This document shows positions 13,101 to 28,100 of a stretch of DNA of 64,000 nt, piece by piece. The notes below the pieces were generated by a model, which did not search any database, was not told the origin of the DNA, and saw only the letters and a list, made by a program, of their open reading frames with translations. Where the stretch lies: positions 153,666,258-153,730,257 of the forward strand of contig CM067081.1 of NCBI GenBank assembly GCA_034008185.1. Reading direction: 5' to 3'. Both the position numbers and the translations under genes were made by a program. The number at the start of each line of letters is the position of its first letter. The stretch's first letter is position 1. This stretch comes from Gorsachius magnificus. Its lineage: Eukaryota; Chordata; Aves; Pelecaniformes; Ardeidae.

Positions 13101-16100
13101 GCTGTTTCTCTCTTCTGTCCCTATTCTAGACTACGTAAGACTTTAAAATAGAAATCTAGCCAGAAGGAAAAAATTACTGTAAAATATTTTGTTTTCATTA
13201 AATGGTAATTTCCAAAGGCATAAGGAAGTGTTGCTGAAAATATTCTGAAACTCTTTGTGACTGAAATTCTTGCTTCAAGAAAATAGGACTATTTCTCAAA
13301 CTATTTCTCACCTTTACCAAAATAAAAAAAAAAAAAATCTGTGAAAAAAATCTGTGCTGCATTTTTAAATAAAAAATTAAGCAAATAATAATAATAAGAT
13401 AAAATTTGATATATTTTTTTCCTGATGCCAGTGTTCAAAGTGCAGCCTCTACTGGAAATGTGAGCTTTTAAATAAGACATAAAACTGAAATCCTGACTTC
13501 AACTCTCCATTACTGCGATTTTGAACAGATTCTTACCCCAAACTGGAATAAAACTGGAACTTCAAAAAAGGCACCCAGAATAACATGGGCTTTGGGAACC
13601 ACAATTTGAATTTGAAGGACTGGAGAGTGGGTGGCCTGATAGATATAGCAACCACCACCCTATTTGGTATTCTAGGGTATGTCTTTCCCCAAGTATCTCA
13701 AAGAAATTTAATTAAGTATAAATAGCATTTATCAGACAGTTATACATCATAACCAATTGTACAATTATTAAAGCATTCATCTGGGATGTGAATCCACAGA
13801 AGAGTTCATTGTCTGACAACTGTCATCTGAATCACTTACAACTCTCATGAACTTGGAAGTCACCAAAGGTGCTTAGGTCTATCATAGGCACCATGGTAGG
13901 ATCAAGTACAGTCCTTAAGAGATTTTCAGAGATAAGTAATCCTCCACCTTTCAAAAAATCTATCCTTCAGTATTGGCAACAGAAGACAGAATGAATAACT
14001 TCACTAGGGCCAGGACTTCTTAAAGAGTCTTTTGTCATCAGCCCTTTGCCATTGCCACTGGCTTAATCCACAAATCTGTGCCTCAGCCTCCCACTGGTGC
14101 AGGTAGCATTGCAATACCTACCACTTTTGTAAATACTTTTAACTATAAACAGAAAATTCAAATCACTAATTTATAAGTACAACACTGCTATTTAACTTGA
14201 AGTCCTTTCTAAACCTTGCACATTAGTTTTACAATCAAGGATGACAAAGATTCTAATTTCCCTGTAAACAGAAAGCTCCTGACTGCTTTGAAAGCAAAGC
14301 TTTCCACCTACGCCCTGGAAAGGAACAGCAAGCGGCGATGATGGAAAAAGTTACAATAAGTTCTGATTCACCTCAATAATGCAAGGTAACATCTGGTCTC
14401 ATTGAATATTCACTAAGTCCATTTGAGCCAGATTTTTCATTTCTAGACGTAATGGCTTTGGGAATAACTAGACACTAATTTGCTTCAAACTGAGCAACAG
14501 CAAAGGTAATAGCAGAGTGCTGCTCATACTAATGAGAAGGTGCTGCCACCTGTCGCTTGTACTGCTCAGCAAAGGGAACACAAAAGATGGGCAGATTCAA
14601 ATGTTGTTGCATTCATTTCTGTTTTAGTATTTTCAGGATGAAGATTTTTTTTTTCCCCTATTAAAACGTCGGCTTCCTCAGATGGAAGCTGCAAAGACTT
14701 TCAGAAACAGATTGAAACTCTTTTTGTGCAGCTGTGATCCTGCTAAAGCAGTGCCTTGCAGGTTTCCCAAGGAACATTCACAATTCGGTAGTACCTTGTT
14801 GTCCCAGGTACCAGCAAGACAGTAGTCAAATCACATACTTATCTCATTCTTGCAGAGGAAGCAGTGGTATTAATAACCCCTACAGCTGGCATTTTAAAAG
14901 AACCTGCAGAAACTGAACAGAAAGTTCCCCCAGAAACTCCAGCAGAGATGGGTTGAGGGTTGGTTCAGCTCCCTTAAAAAAAAAAAAAAAAAAAGCCTCC
15001 CTGTGCCCTAAATATCTACATATATCTATACCTATCCTGGCCAGCCACTGTACCTTGCAACTAGTAACGCATTTTCCTTACCATACTTATGGTTACAGCT
15101 ATTATCAAGTGCGTGTTTGGGGAACTGTTCTTCACGGAGATTAAAGGTCAGTTTTCAACTGAGATTTACAGTATTCCTAAGCACTGGAAAGAGTAATGAG
15201 GTTATAATGCCTCCATCACCACTCATGGTCTCCAGGTCCTGAACCACAGAGCCCATCTCCAACCGAAGATGCCTAAATCATTTAAAGATCTGACCCTTTT
15301 CGATTATCCAAGAACACAGAGAAATTCAGTAGCAAAGAAAAATACTGACCCTGGATCTGCCAGATCCCAGGCTAGCAGCATGACCAATGCAACGTCCTTC
15401 CTTACAGATGCTTGGTAAAGAAAGTGGGGAAACTCACTTTCGTCAGGCACAGAGGGGACCCTATTTGACTGTACTCAGACATCATGGAGACAATAGCAGG
15501 AAGGAGCAGAAATTAAGATATAATGGCCCCCAGACACTGACTTAAGCTACTAGACCCTCAGATGTGTGTAAATTGTGAGAGGAGGCCAGGAAAGTTAGTC
15601 TTTATTTTTTTAAGCTTTGCCTAGATCTTTTGTGCATAAAGCAGACAGGACCTTGGACATTAAGATCTGGCCCCATCACTACACAGACCAGGCCACACAG
15701 AAAATTTTTAAAAAGTAGATTTCACAAGCTTATAAAGTATGTTATCTGGCTCCACAGGCATTGTGAGGTGGGAAACCCACAACTGCAAGGAATTTAATCT
15801 CTTGGCAATGACCACAGGACTGCCAGGCACCGTCCACTTACCGTCCCATCCCCACCGCAGGCCAGGATCCGCAGGTTTGGCACTTTTCTGTACAGCTCCA
15901 GCCTGGCCAGGGGAGGGAAAGTGGGGAAAAAAAAAAAAGTCAGAACAACGATGCAGGCACTTTTAATGCATTTTGCTGAGTGACAGTTCAACTGCCGCTT
16001 ACTGCGTTTTCAAATATTCATTACTAAGGGTGTGGGTGAAGGCAGAAAAATAAAGTTAAAAAAAGAAAAATAAGCTTTGGCAGTGAGAAAGCATCAGCCC

Positions 16101-19100
16101 TGGCAGCTGACAGTGCCATAGGCCCCAACCCAGCCTGAGCACTGTGGCTCCCTTCTCATCTTCGCACGCACACACACACAGCCACTAGGATGTGAAATGG
16201 GGCCTTCCTCCATGGTGAGGCAGCACCTCCTGAGAAGTATTTGATTGGTTCCACATGTTCCCATGCTAAATCTGAAAGGCCAGATACTCATGTGCCCTCT
16301 GACGATGACATAAATCTCCATTTTTCTCTTATCCTAAAGCAAACAAATATAAACATTGAGGTTTTTAAACAAAATTTAATGTTCCTCATCAGGATTTGCT
16401 GAGCCACCATTTCTGAGGCACACAGAACAGGACAGCTCCTTCAGCTGGTAACTGTATTTCTTTAACACCACAGAAGGCAATAACATTTACAAGAGCTCTT
16501 TCTCTAGATATGTGATCCAAGATGCCAACAGGAGAGCCAAAAAAAGCACCCGTTAAAGACTTGTTCCTTCAGTTGCATGAAAGAGAGGCATAATAAAATA
16601 TCTCCCAATGTTCACACGTAAAGAGCTGAGTGACCAGAGGACCTAATCCTCATTTAACTCCATTACACAACTCTGAAAACTGTATATATACTTTAAAGTT
16701 TCTATACATCATGAGGGGAGCAGCAGTGGAGGCGTTTCAGCAGGAAAAAAGGCTTGGGTGCTCTAGAAGTATGAATAGCAAATACTTGGACTGTTATTAT
16801 ACAGGTAAATATTTGATTTTACATGATTACTATATTTTTGTGCTGCCTAATTTGTGAAAGTATTGCTGAACAGATGGTTGACTAAAGCAAGTATGCCTAT
16901 CTCAAATATTATAGAATGATGGTCTCTTAACCCTCAGCAGTGAGAATCATCCCTTTAAAGACAGGTCCTCCATCCCCTGGAAGAGGCTCATAACTATTGC
17001 CCAGAGAAGCTGAGTTGGTTACTCAGCAAGCAGAGGTACTTGCATGTTGCTGTCACGTATGGAAATCTGGAGGCAGCCTCACCCCATTGCAGTGCTAAGC
17101 CACACTAGGGAATGGTCAGGCACTGTGGGATCCGCAGTAGGTCCGTCTTGGAGCCATCTGGAACTGGCTGTCTGACATGGGGGCAGCTCCTGATCTCTTC
17201 TCACAGAAACCACCATTGCAGCCCACCCCACCCCCACTACCAAATCCTGGACATGTAAACCCAATATGCAGTCTACCAATCTACCCAAGCTAGACCTTTG
17301 ACTGCTTTCCTGATAAGAAAAAAATTATGGTCTGCAGCACTGAAGGCTCAAGAACTTACGCATCTCTCGGCCCTTCCTGAGAGAGATCAAAGACCTGGCG
17401 TGGATTCAAATACCACATAAACATTTGGAGAACCTTGGTGCCCTGGGAAAAGAGAAAAATCAAAGGAAGGGAAATTATGAATAGCTTTGTGATTATTAGA
17501 AATAATAGTGTTCAATGTTCACTATATTTGGACTGCTTTTCTTTCTTCTGTGCTTTACAATGCAAACATAAATCAAGAAAAAGACAAACTAGAAAGTGGC
17601 ATAGCAGATGATTGCTCTAAAGAATAGCAACCCACCAATCTGGGCAGGGGGCCTATGTATACATATAGTCTAAATGTAACACCACAGATCATTATTGGTT
17701 CACAAAAACAGGCCTTCAGGGTCAGACCAAAGGTTCAGCTCCCACAGCAACCTGTTCTCCTACCTCTCACCACCTGCAACAAGAAATCTCTGTTATCCCA
17801 CACTACCCTCAGCTATCCATGACAGCAAGAAGTTGAACAACTTGTAGGCACATTGAACAGTGTCATGCACACCATCCAAGCAATGGCACTGCTTTGACCT
17901 CCATCATCACCACCACTAACACCCATAACTGTAGCCCTCTACCATCTAATGAAGCAGGAGCCAAGGACTCTAGTCTACAGCTGCCCCAATGCTCCTTCAC
18001 TCAGTGCAGCGTGGCCAGCCCATAACCTATAGATATAATTTCTGCCTTCTGAAACTCTTGGGTTCATATTCCAAAAAACTGATTCTCTTCCTTCAAGTTC
18101 TGCCCAGACACAAAAAGGCAGGATCTGTTACTGGCAGAAGAGGTCTAAGAACCCCATGGGGCCAGCTTGTACTTCAAAGTAGTTCAAGAATACTTTTCAG
18201 ACATAGCCTAGGGGGTGCAAGTCAGGAATTTTCAATAGCTCCCCCTTCTGAGGGATGGCTCTTCCATCTGACACCTTCCCCTAAGTGGAGAACCAAGAAT
18301 AGTAGCCAAAGTGCCTAGGAAAAGGTATAAGAACAGAGAAAATAAATGTGATGTTTCCTGTAGGTATGGCCCTAGCCTCAGCTATTTGCAGTTCATAGAA
18401 CTCTCCAGTCAGAGGGTGGCCAGGACTTTCGTAACCTTCAGGGTCACCTCTTTCAAACCTCTCCTTCAGCCCATGTAAACTTTTAGCATCCACAACATCC
18501 TATGGCAAGGAGTTTTACTGCTGAACTACACACTGTGAGAAGGACTGACTTTTTCCTGGTTTAAATCAGTCTTGGCAGTTTCATTTGATATCCTCCCTAA
18601 TTCTTCTAACAGAGGAGAAAGTGAGCAGCAGCTATGTTATTCTCCATGCAATATAGGCCTCATATATTACATCAATCTTTCCTTTTCAACTAGAAGGCCT
18701 TATTTATCAAAAGGCACTCATATTATTTGATATTCAAAAAGTGGCAGAACTAATCTGCAAAACTTTCACTTGGATAGGCTTTAATTCCAAGAACCCTAAG
18801 AAGTCTGCTGCATGCTCATGTTAGCCACTGAAACTTGGTTCTCTATGGTACAGTATAAGACCACAGTAATGATTTTTTTTAAATGCCATAAGAATGTGTC
18901 ATTTCACATTCACTAATTTCAGTGGGCTTTTCCAGTAAAATTAAATCACTTCTTGGATAATAGTCTAAGACTCCACTGGCAATCTAAATTTTCTGTGAAA
19001 AGATGATGTCTTCTGAAAACCTCCAAACTACCATTTTAGATTCCTTTCAAGAATCTCAAGATAGGAGTACAACTGCTTAAATACTCAAGTATCCATTCCA

Positions 19101-22100
19101 CTTATCCACTTCCATTGAAGTGGAAAGGGCATTCAACAGCAATGACCTCTTCTAAGGACCGCAATTCAGTTGCATAGAGTTCTTCCTACCTGATGCATCA
19201 AAAACTTCTCATTTGCAGAAACACTGTTGTTAAACTAAAACTTTGTGACCTGGATGTTCTTACCTGATTCCCTCCACTTTTTGGATTGACAAAAACCAGC
19301 AGCGGCTTCATGAGTGGAGAGGAGATAGGCTTTATCACAAATGGCCGACCTTTGTTATCCTGAGAAACAGAAGCAAGAAACAGCTTTAGTACAAGCTATG
19401 AATGTTTCCCTGGCATAACATGTGCAGGAGACCCAACCTAGGTCTGACAAAACTACCTCAGGTACTGGAAACAGTACAGCAATGTTAATGGGGTGTTCAA
19501 CTGGGACTAATTTATCCAGCTGAGACAATTGAGTAAGAAGATGGGGGGGAGGGGAATCACTCAGGCCAGCACAAAACCATTTTAAAATTTCACTCAAAGT
19601 TATTTCTCAAAAAAACAGTTATTCACACAGGACTAATAATGTCTCGGATAAAGTGTTATTTCCAATAGGAACAATTTTCCAAAGAAAAATAGAATGAGAT
19701 AAACTACTTATTTCATTAATTCCATCTGACAGTCAAGTTGTATCAGCACGTAGTGGCAGATGATCTACTCTTGAATTCTTGGCCTTGCTGGCCTTCCCGC
19801 CTTTGAGCAAATGTCACAGGTCAAACATGACATGTCAACGAGAAAGCTATTTGCCTTCCTACTCCCTATCCCTGCAGGACACCAGAGAGCCCACTACTGA
19901 GGGCACTCTCCTGGACTGTGGCAGACACAGTTTCAAGTTTCTGGTCTGCATTTCTCCCACCACCTAAGTGAGGATCTTAATCAGAAAGCTCTGGCTGTGC
20001 AGAGGCAAGCCTCCCTCCACCTCTAGTTAAAAGTGTCCCTGCTCACTGCTGTGGGGTTGGACTAGATGACCTCTAAAGGTCCCTTCCAACCCAAAACATT
20101 CTATGATTCTCCCCATGAGGCTGTTGTTCATCTACATACCTAAACCACTAAGCAGGGTCTGGAAACAAGGTCTTCTTTAAGCTACATGGTTAATCAAACC
20201 ATCAGATCATTCACCTGTTTTCTCTCTCTCTGTGGCCCAATGTCAATTTTCACACAAATAGAATATTTACAACATGAGATCTCCTGAGACAGACACCCTC
20301 AAATTGGACCAGACCCTTCCATCAGTGCACTCACCATGGATTTCACAACCCCAGTTTCACACCCCTGCTTTGCCTAGTAGAAACCAAGGGTCTGAGCTGA
20401 GTCTCTTACATCCCAAGGGAACGCTGTTTCATTAGGCTGCTGGTCCTTCTGGAGTCTGGAATGTTGTTTCTTGAAAAAAATTTACTCAGCAAATAACACT
20501 TTTCATACAAGTTTTATCAAAACTGATCTCTTCTCACAACAAATTTGATAGCGTGGAATTTTCCAGGGGAAAAGAATATTAAGTACTTCAGTAAAAAAAT
20601 TAAACTTTAAAGTCTGCATTTAGACATTTAAGCAAAAGGAGCCTGATTTCCAAAGCACTTGAATACCTACTTCATTGCCTCTTTTGCTGGCTTTCCTTTT
20701 AAAAGACGTTCTCTTCTTTCGCCGCGTTGAAGTCTTTAATGAGTTCTACATCAAAAGAAAAAAGAATACATGAAAAGCAAAACAAAATTTAGAAGACAGG
20801 ACCAGACAGAGCCCCTTTACGAAGCTCTTCCATGCATGTCCACTTGGAGAATGATAAGAGTATCTGGCACATGCTCAAGATTTAAATTACATGCGCTGCA
20901 TGCTTTACACTTCCACACCACCGTTTATGGAGAAAGCCACACACGGAGACCAGACTGGTGCTTTGGAACTGGAAACTTTCCCACGCTGTGAGGGGGCAAA
21001 AAGATCAGATGCTCCCATAGACTCACATAACACCACATGTTGTACCTGCCAACCCTCCCAATAGGGGTAGGAGACGCCCGTTTCCCCTTCGGGGCTCCAG
21101 TCTCCTGCCCAATCAGGCTCGTCTCCTGGTATGGAGACCACCTGCATAAAGATGTAATAAAAAACATGATAAATGAGATATTTTTCATGTTTTTTTTTAG
21201 GAAAGAAAACAACAAGTTTTAGCTCTGGCAACCATTATGACTCAACATAACATAGGCCACCATGTCGTATGATGCTGGCACTGTGGAGTCAGTTCCAGCC
21301 TATCAAGAAACTTGTGTAATCGTCTGCTAAGGAACAAACTGAACTGTTAACATTTAAGGATTTGGGTGAGAGGGGTGTTTGTGGGGTTTCTGTTTGCGGG
21401 GTTTCTGTTTGCTTTGTTTTTAAATAACAATATCGCTTAACTACAGGGGGAAAAAAAACAACAACATAGAACTGCTTGCAGTTTTACAGGACCTATTAAA
21501 ACAGGACTTGCATCAAAGCTATTCTCCAGGCTGGCCATAGCCTGCTCAGTGATATTGAACCAAAAGGTGTTCTGGTGTGATAAGAACAGCCCAAAAGGGG
21601 GAATTTTATTTTATTTTTTAATTATTTTAATTCAGTAACTGAAGTCATACTCTCAGGAAGCCCTAACCCTTTCCATATCATTGAAATTTTGTATTACAGG
21701 AAATACTGTAAATATTTTCTTAGTATTTCAACTTCTAGTCTAGCCGTCACCAGTAAATAAAGTAACAGAAGGAATCAGAAGAAAGTTTATTGATTTTTTT
21801 CTGGCTTCAAGAAGCAAGATCCACTCAGCTCATCCAAAACTTAGTTTCTGTCCTGACCTTATTCAAAATTGTACTACTAATGAAGAAAGTCAATGACCAG
21901 GGATCATCAAATCTGTAAGCAGTGATGGCTGTCCTTAATCCTGCTTGCTAATCAACATTAACAAGAATAGCTACTAGGTTCTGTTTAATACCTAACAACC
22001 ACTTCCAGAATTTCAAGACTTCAGTACAACACACCAGATACAGAAGTTGATTTTTTCATATCTCTGAGAAGTTAAGAAAAACTAACAGCTATTTAACTCA

Positions 22101-25100
22101 AATACCTAAAGACACTGTCCTTTTTCACCCAGACTGAGAGAAGCCTGCTATAGAGCACAAGTTCCGAAGCTTTTTGTCACCTCTCAACATTCCTTGTGGA
22201 CCAGGACATAGTCATGCCTGGGTGCTTACTGAAAATACTGAAGACGAGATGGTTCCGCAGAGCAATTACAGGGCATTTGCCCTTTTAGACCATATTTTGA
22301 GAGACCATCTAAAGAAGTGCTCTGATACAAAGTGATCCTGAAAGCATGATAAACCACAAAGACTGCACTGGCTATGGAAGTGCATCAGCAACATCAGCTG
22401 CATGGTCTCTCATTGCCCTCCCTCAGCAGTCAGACTGACTGTAGACAAAAGTCTTTATGTCAATATAAAGGTACAGGACATTACTCTCAAAGCTGCCTCC
22501 TGTGGAGGCCTTAGCCTAGTTTCGCAGCCGTTCTCTACTGAAGGACCCTCCCTGGATCAGGCAAAACACAAGACAGAGAGAGGAGATCTAGTCTATCCGT
22601 AGTCTGGCCAGTGGCCTGCTGAAAGGTCACAGGCATATCAAGCCTTTTCCCTGTGTGCCAGTCTCTCCAGGTGTAAAATTCAAAATACTTATCCTATTGG
22701 TAAAGTCCAGTGAATTCTGCTGGCAAATCGTAGTTTAACTCAAGTTAGAGATTATACTAGGCAAGTACTTAACTGTACCTCTGGAAGAAGGACTATACTT
22801 GGTTTTCTGCCTCCATAATGGATGGATCTAAGCCCAGTGAAATTCTTCTGGAAAGGGCAAAGATAGTTAGTAAAATCCTGACTAATGTAAAAAAATAATA
22901 ATTTAAAGAAGGCTTAAATATAGGTGTCACTAATTCTCATTATAACATATTGCTTTTCTTGCCTCTGGGTGGGGTGGGAAGTGGCATACATCTATATTAA
23001 AGAAACAGTTTTAGTCTAGGCCTTCATTCATTATTATAACATTTTTCATTTACACACTGAAAAAGGCAATAAAATATGCTATGTCACAACTATGCTATTT
23101 CACTTTTTTTAAAAAACATGCCTACACCTATAGTGTTAAGAGAACCTAAAACTTTGCCACGATGATTGCAACTTTCATGTCCATAGCAGATGAAAGGCAA
23201 AAAAGCTGCTTAAACATACATAGGTTCTCTTTGCAAACATGCAGAAGAATAACAGCCGATAGTAATCACCAGTCTTTGCACATTAAACTAAAGAAACGGA
23301 TGCACACTACCTTGTCCATATAAAAAGGTGGTGAGTATTTTAGAAATGTATAATGTTATTCAGTGAAGTACCTGATAGCAAAGCATACCATTAAATAGGC
23401 ACCGTATGTCCTAGCTTGCCTCTAGAGAGGAAACCTCTCCCGTGTGGATGTCAGTTTGTCCATCTTAAAGAGAGATTTTTAGTATTATTGCATGGTCACT
23501 ACAGCTCTAAGCAAGCTTAGCTAGATGAACAGAAGAATTGGAGTCCTTTTAGTATGGTGTTGGCTGGTGCGAGGGCCACAGATTATCTCAATGAAATCCA
23601 ACAGACACTTTCAACCTTTTCTTTTACAACATTTCAGCCTTAATTTTCAAAGGCTTTTAGCATGCTAGGCTTCAAATGACTTAAATAATGAACAGTCTCT
23701 GGGAAGGCCAATCTTGACCACCTTCTGGTTGTTCCCAAACTACAATCAGACAAGCCAGCTGCACTCAGCGATTGAGGAAATAAAGAAATAAACCCAGAAG
23801 TATAAACATTCACTAGCACTTTTTCAAGGTCCTCAAAGGAGAAGGAAACACCATGTTTACTCACCTTGAACAGAAAAAAAAATGGAATTTTATAGTTACT
23901 GCCTTTGCCTTCCCAAACAGACTGAATCAGCCAGATCCTCCTTATTCTTCCACAACATAAGCATAGCATGTCCATTCCTAAAGCTAACACCACTTGGGCT
24001 ACCAAACTTCACCTATAACAAAATACCACCAGTCAACAGGGGTGACCTGCTTTCACAAACTAGGAGGTGGAATTGATTTGAACCCCAGGAAATCAGAGCT
24101 GGTATCAAAGTGCTGCTAACACAGTACAGAAACACTGGAAATCAGTAAAGAAGTTACAGAAGTGGCTCACATCACAAATATGGAATAAATACTGCAAGTT
24201 TTCCATTCATGTAAATGGATCATTACATACAGGGCTACCACCAATCCCAAAGCTATTTGAACCATTCTGAATATTCTTCATCTTGCAACCAATTGCTTGC
24301 AAGAAGCAAAATCTCCCCATTTAGAATGTAGATTGTCAGCAGAGATTCTTCTTTAACCAATTACACCATAATGTTTTATTACCACAGCGTTGCTGGTAAT
24401 CAGAGGGGGAGTGCAATCCTTATTCAAGTGCAATGTTTGAAAGGTGGTGACCCACGTTGTACAAACTGAGCATGGAAAACCATTTTTGTAGCAATAAAAA
24501 GAGCAATAAAAATTAAAAATCAGGGCAAGGTTTTGCTACAAAAATCCATCTTATTTGCTTAAAAGAAACAACCAGCAAACAGGATGAAGGCACCACTAAA
24601 ACCAATTTCATGAGTAGGGAATTCAGTTCAGGAGTTGCCTGTGACCAATGTGAGTAGTTAATTAGAGCTGAGGAAATAATTTATAAGAAGGTGGCTTTTA
24701 GCCAAATTTATTCTGATTGTGGAATATGTGAAAAACAGATTGCTGGCTACACATTTATTTACTCTTTGAATTAAGAAAAAATTCTGAACATTTTGTTTGT
24801 ATTCTGTGGATTGAATGCAGTCAATATTTGCTACTATTTACCAAACGTGCATATAGGGTGAAGAGGGTCATAACACACAGAAGTAGAGCTGGCCAGAAAC
24901 AGCAGAAGGGGAGGAAATGTTTCCTAAAAAAAAAAAAAAGAACACAAGACTTCTGCCAAAAATCTGAAAACACATCCGAAAGATGCACCAGTATTTTCTA
25001 CAGCAATAAAGATACATTCCTCAGAGCTAAAACTGAGAGGGGTGCTCTTAAGAAGTTTCATGGGAAGATGCCCATTGTCTGTGTTAAATATCTTTTTGAT

Positions 25101-28100
25101 CTATCTAATGCTTCAATTACTCAAGATAAAGTTTTTACATGCTACTGACCTCAAATTTCAAGGACTCGAGACATGATGGAGAGTGAATATTGAACTACTT
25201 CCTCTCCATTCATGACTCAAGCACAAAAAGCTAACATTTTTTTAAAGTATAATATTTTAAACATCTATTTAAAAGCGTTTTTCCTATTAATTATAATTAA
25301 CTGGATTATATTTTTTATTTGAACTTTTCCGAAAAATTAATGGACAAGAACAAAACTTCTCTAAAAATATTATAAGGAAGGTACCTCACTTTTACAAAAT
25401 GGCCAAATCAAAAGCAAGTTATAAGTGTCAAATTTTTTTACATTTAATAAAACTTAAATGAAATAAAAATATCAAAGAAAGGTTTCTTTTAGTAAGGTCA
25501 GACACTGATAAATCTATCGTTATTAATGTATTTTCTTTTTATTAAAATTAATATTTTTGGGTTTAATATTCTTTTACTGATTTCAGTTAAGAGAATGGTG
25601 ACTGAAGTGTATTGCCAACTCACAAAAAGGGGTTTTGGTAAGCCATAAAATTATATAAAAAATTCAACAATCTACTTTTTTTTTGGTAAGAAAATATACT
25701 CAAAGGCATATGAAAAGGTTTTGGAGGGTGTTTTGTTTTAAATCAGCATAAAAAAAAATAAAACAACTTGAACGATAAATAAATTGGAAATGTGCTGGGT
25801 GATAAAAAGATTTCATTTCCTTATCAGACCTAGGAAGAGGGTAGCACCTCTGCCCACAGGTCGCTGGTTCTCAGATTAATTATCTCCCTTCTCCCATGTG
25901 TATGGGGTTAGCCGTAGCTAAATAGTTAGGGTACAAGATGCCCAAGGACCCTGGCAGTCCCCAGTTTCCAGGTCTGCCCTGCAACAGTTAGGAAGTCCTT
26001 CCTAGTGGTGCCCATGGATCCACTTCCAGACCACAAACCCTTGAAGTTACCAATTCTGTAGCTAATGCCCAAAGCAGAGCTTCCAGGGAATCTGCTGTGA
26101 TGCCCAGGGACCAAAAAGACTTAAGACTAATGGGTCATACGGTCTCTTTAAGGACACAGAAAAGGAGCCAGCCTCATTTTTGTGCCAAATATCACACAGG
26201 TGCTGAAAATTAGCCAAGAAGTCCTTGCCAAGGATTGTTCAACAAGTGAGAAAAAAAGATTTCTCTGGAGGAGGTTGGAGTAAAACTAACTGCAAGAGTG
26301 TGAGAGAAAAATACAAATGCCAAAGAAACCTTCTATTCTCAGAGGAGAGGTGGCTAGGGACCTTGCCTATTCTGTACCTAAAGGAGAAACAGTGGTCTCT
26401 TCGGCTGACTTTTTGATTACTCTGTACTTTTTTTTCCTCCCCCTCTTGTCTTTAATATCCAGCTTGTTAGAATTGCTACTTCCACACAAATCTGACAGTT
26501 ATATCACTTGGCTGTAATTAAAAACTGACCAGTGTCCCCACTCAGACCTTTTTCCAGCTGCATGGGACTGTTTGTGTCTTAGTGCCTTGCAGAGAGCTTG
26601 AACTTCTCTGCTTCTTGTTGCCAACCAGGATATAGAGCCAGAAAGCCCTGGGTCACTTCCCAAGGATGGACACCCGAATATAAGAACTGCACATCACTGC
26701 TTGATAAAACCTGCATTCTTGTCCATGAAGGAAAATTACAAGACAATGTGAGTGGGAAGTTTCAATGTCCCAGACACTACTTATTTAATAAAAAAAAAAA
26801 ATATTGTTTCCGTGCTTCTGAAATAAAGCTTTCATCAGCATTTCTGGCTCCCTGATATGGTCAGCATGTGTTTGTTTGTTTCTTTCAGTTCAACCTAGAG
26901 TGGAAACAAACTTTCAAAGTACAAAATACTTCTTGCATGATGGGAATCCCCTTTTAATTTTAGGCCAGCTCACCTCTTTTGGGTACCTTCTCTCCCTATA
27001 GCATTCACCACAAGACAGTATCCTGTCTAAACCATATCATATCCATTACAAAAACTTCAAATGAATGTTTGTGAACAGCTTTTCCCTGTATTTGCTCAGC
27101 TCTATTTGATGAAACATGCTTGACTGCCTACAACACAGGGGATTTCTTGCAGTGTGCTCACTGAAGCCACAGTTAGAGGAACAAACCTGAGCTGGATTTG
27201 CTCGGAACAAAAGTCATGTTTATTGCTAATCATCCCAAACGGGGAAACCTACTGAAGGACTGGATGGAGGGGCAGAAGGATACAGGTTCATAATCACCAT
27301 GGATGTATGCTGGGTTTCAGGGATAGAGGCAGGGTTGAACAAGCATGCCTTAGTGAAGGAGTACCGAGCGGGAAAGCCAGGCTGGCCCTGCGCAGCCATA
27401 CAGCTTCAGAAACAGACCTCAGCATGCAGTTACCTGAGGTTTCTTCACCTTAATGATCCAGGTGGGAGGCACGATGACAGCAGCGTGAGCCCCCAGGGAA
27501 CATGGCTCCTCAATGTGATGTAGCATGAAACAGGTGACTTTATTGTGAAACTGGAAGAGAGGAAAAGAATAGAGTGAATAACAAGGCCAAGAAAGACAAA
27601 GACAAAGGGGAAGCATGGAGAGGAAGAGGAGGGTGATGGTACAAAAACTGGAGCAATGTTGCCAACTCCACCATCTTCAAGTCCTTCACACCATGGAGTT
27701 TTAGAAACTTAAAACTAAAAATCATCTTCCCTCGTCATGCCTTCTTGCAAAAAACCAAACCAAACCAAAACAAACAAAAAAAAACAACAAAAAACCAACC
27801 CTACCAAAAATCAATCACATCTACTTAGACACAGATCACAGATTAAAGACCACAACCTAGTTTGAGCAGCTGTGTTTATTAAGAGCCCTTTGGCTCTCTG
27901 AGCTAGCAGCGGCAGGGCGTTGATGGGAGGTAGCCAGCAACTACATCATGCAAGACTCTTCTGCTAGAGGCCTGGTGTCAACCAGGTGCAGTTACGGTGT
28001 CTTTGAGCAAAAGGAACAGAAATGGCAAAATTGGAGGTGACTCACAGAGAGGGAACCCTGAGAGCCAGGAGAAACAAAATTGCTTGCAGTGTGGTCAATT

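Larger units (their letters stand above)
12302..15841 (-). other. DGKI intron
   Basis: 3.5 kb. It holds an (AT)n/(AC)n microsatellite near 12.94 kb, A-rich runs near 13.32 kb and a 19-base A run at 14976-14994. No exon or known transposon identified. Confidence 0.85.
17443..19263 (-). other. DGKI intron
   Basis: 1.8 kb, containing two pieces of an ancient LINE (17695-17790 and 18340-18660) with unassigned sequence between them. Confidence 0.8.
20746..27433 (-). other. DGKI intron (6.7 kb) with candidate cassette exons
   Basis: It separates the C1-2 exon from the MARCKS-like exon. It holds the candidate exons at 22779-22847 and 21046-21141, a 15-bp G/T tandem repeat near 21377-21414 and an AT-rich stretch around 25200-25800. 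No transposon was recognised. Confidence 0.8.

Noticed and set aside
26598..26855. 85-codon plus frame with Cys-rich start
   Set aside because: No family resemblance, opposite strand to the gene, AT-rich end; treated as chance.
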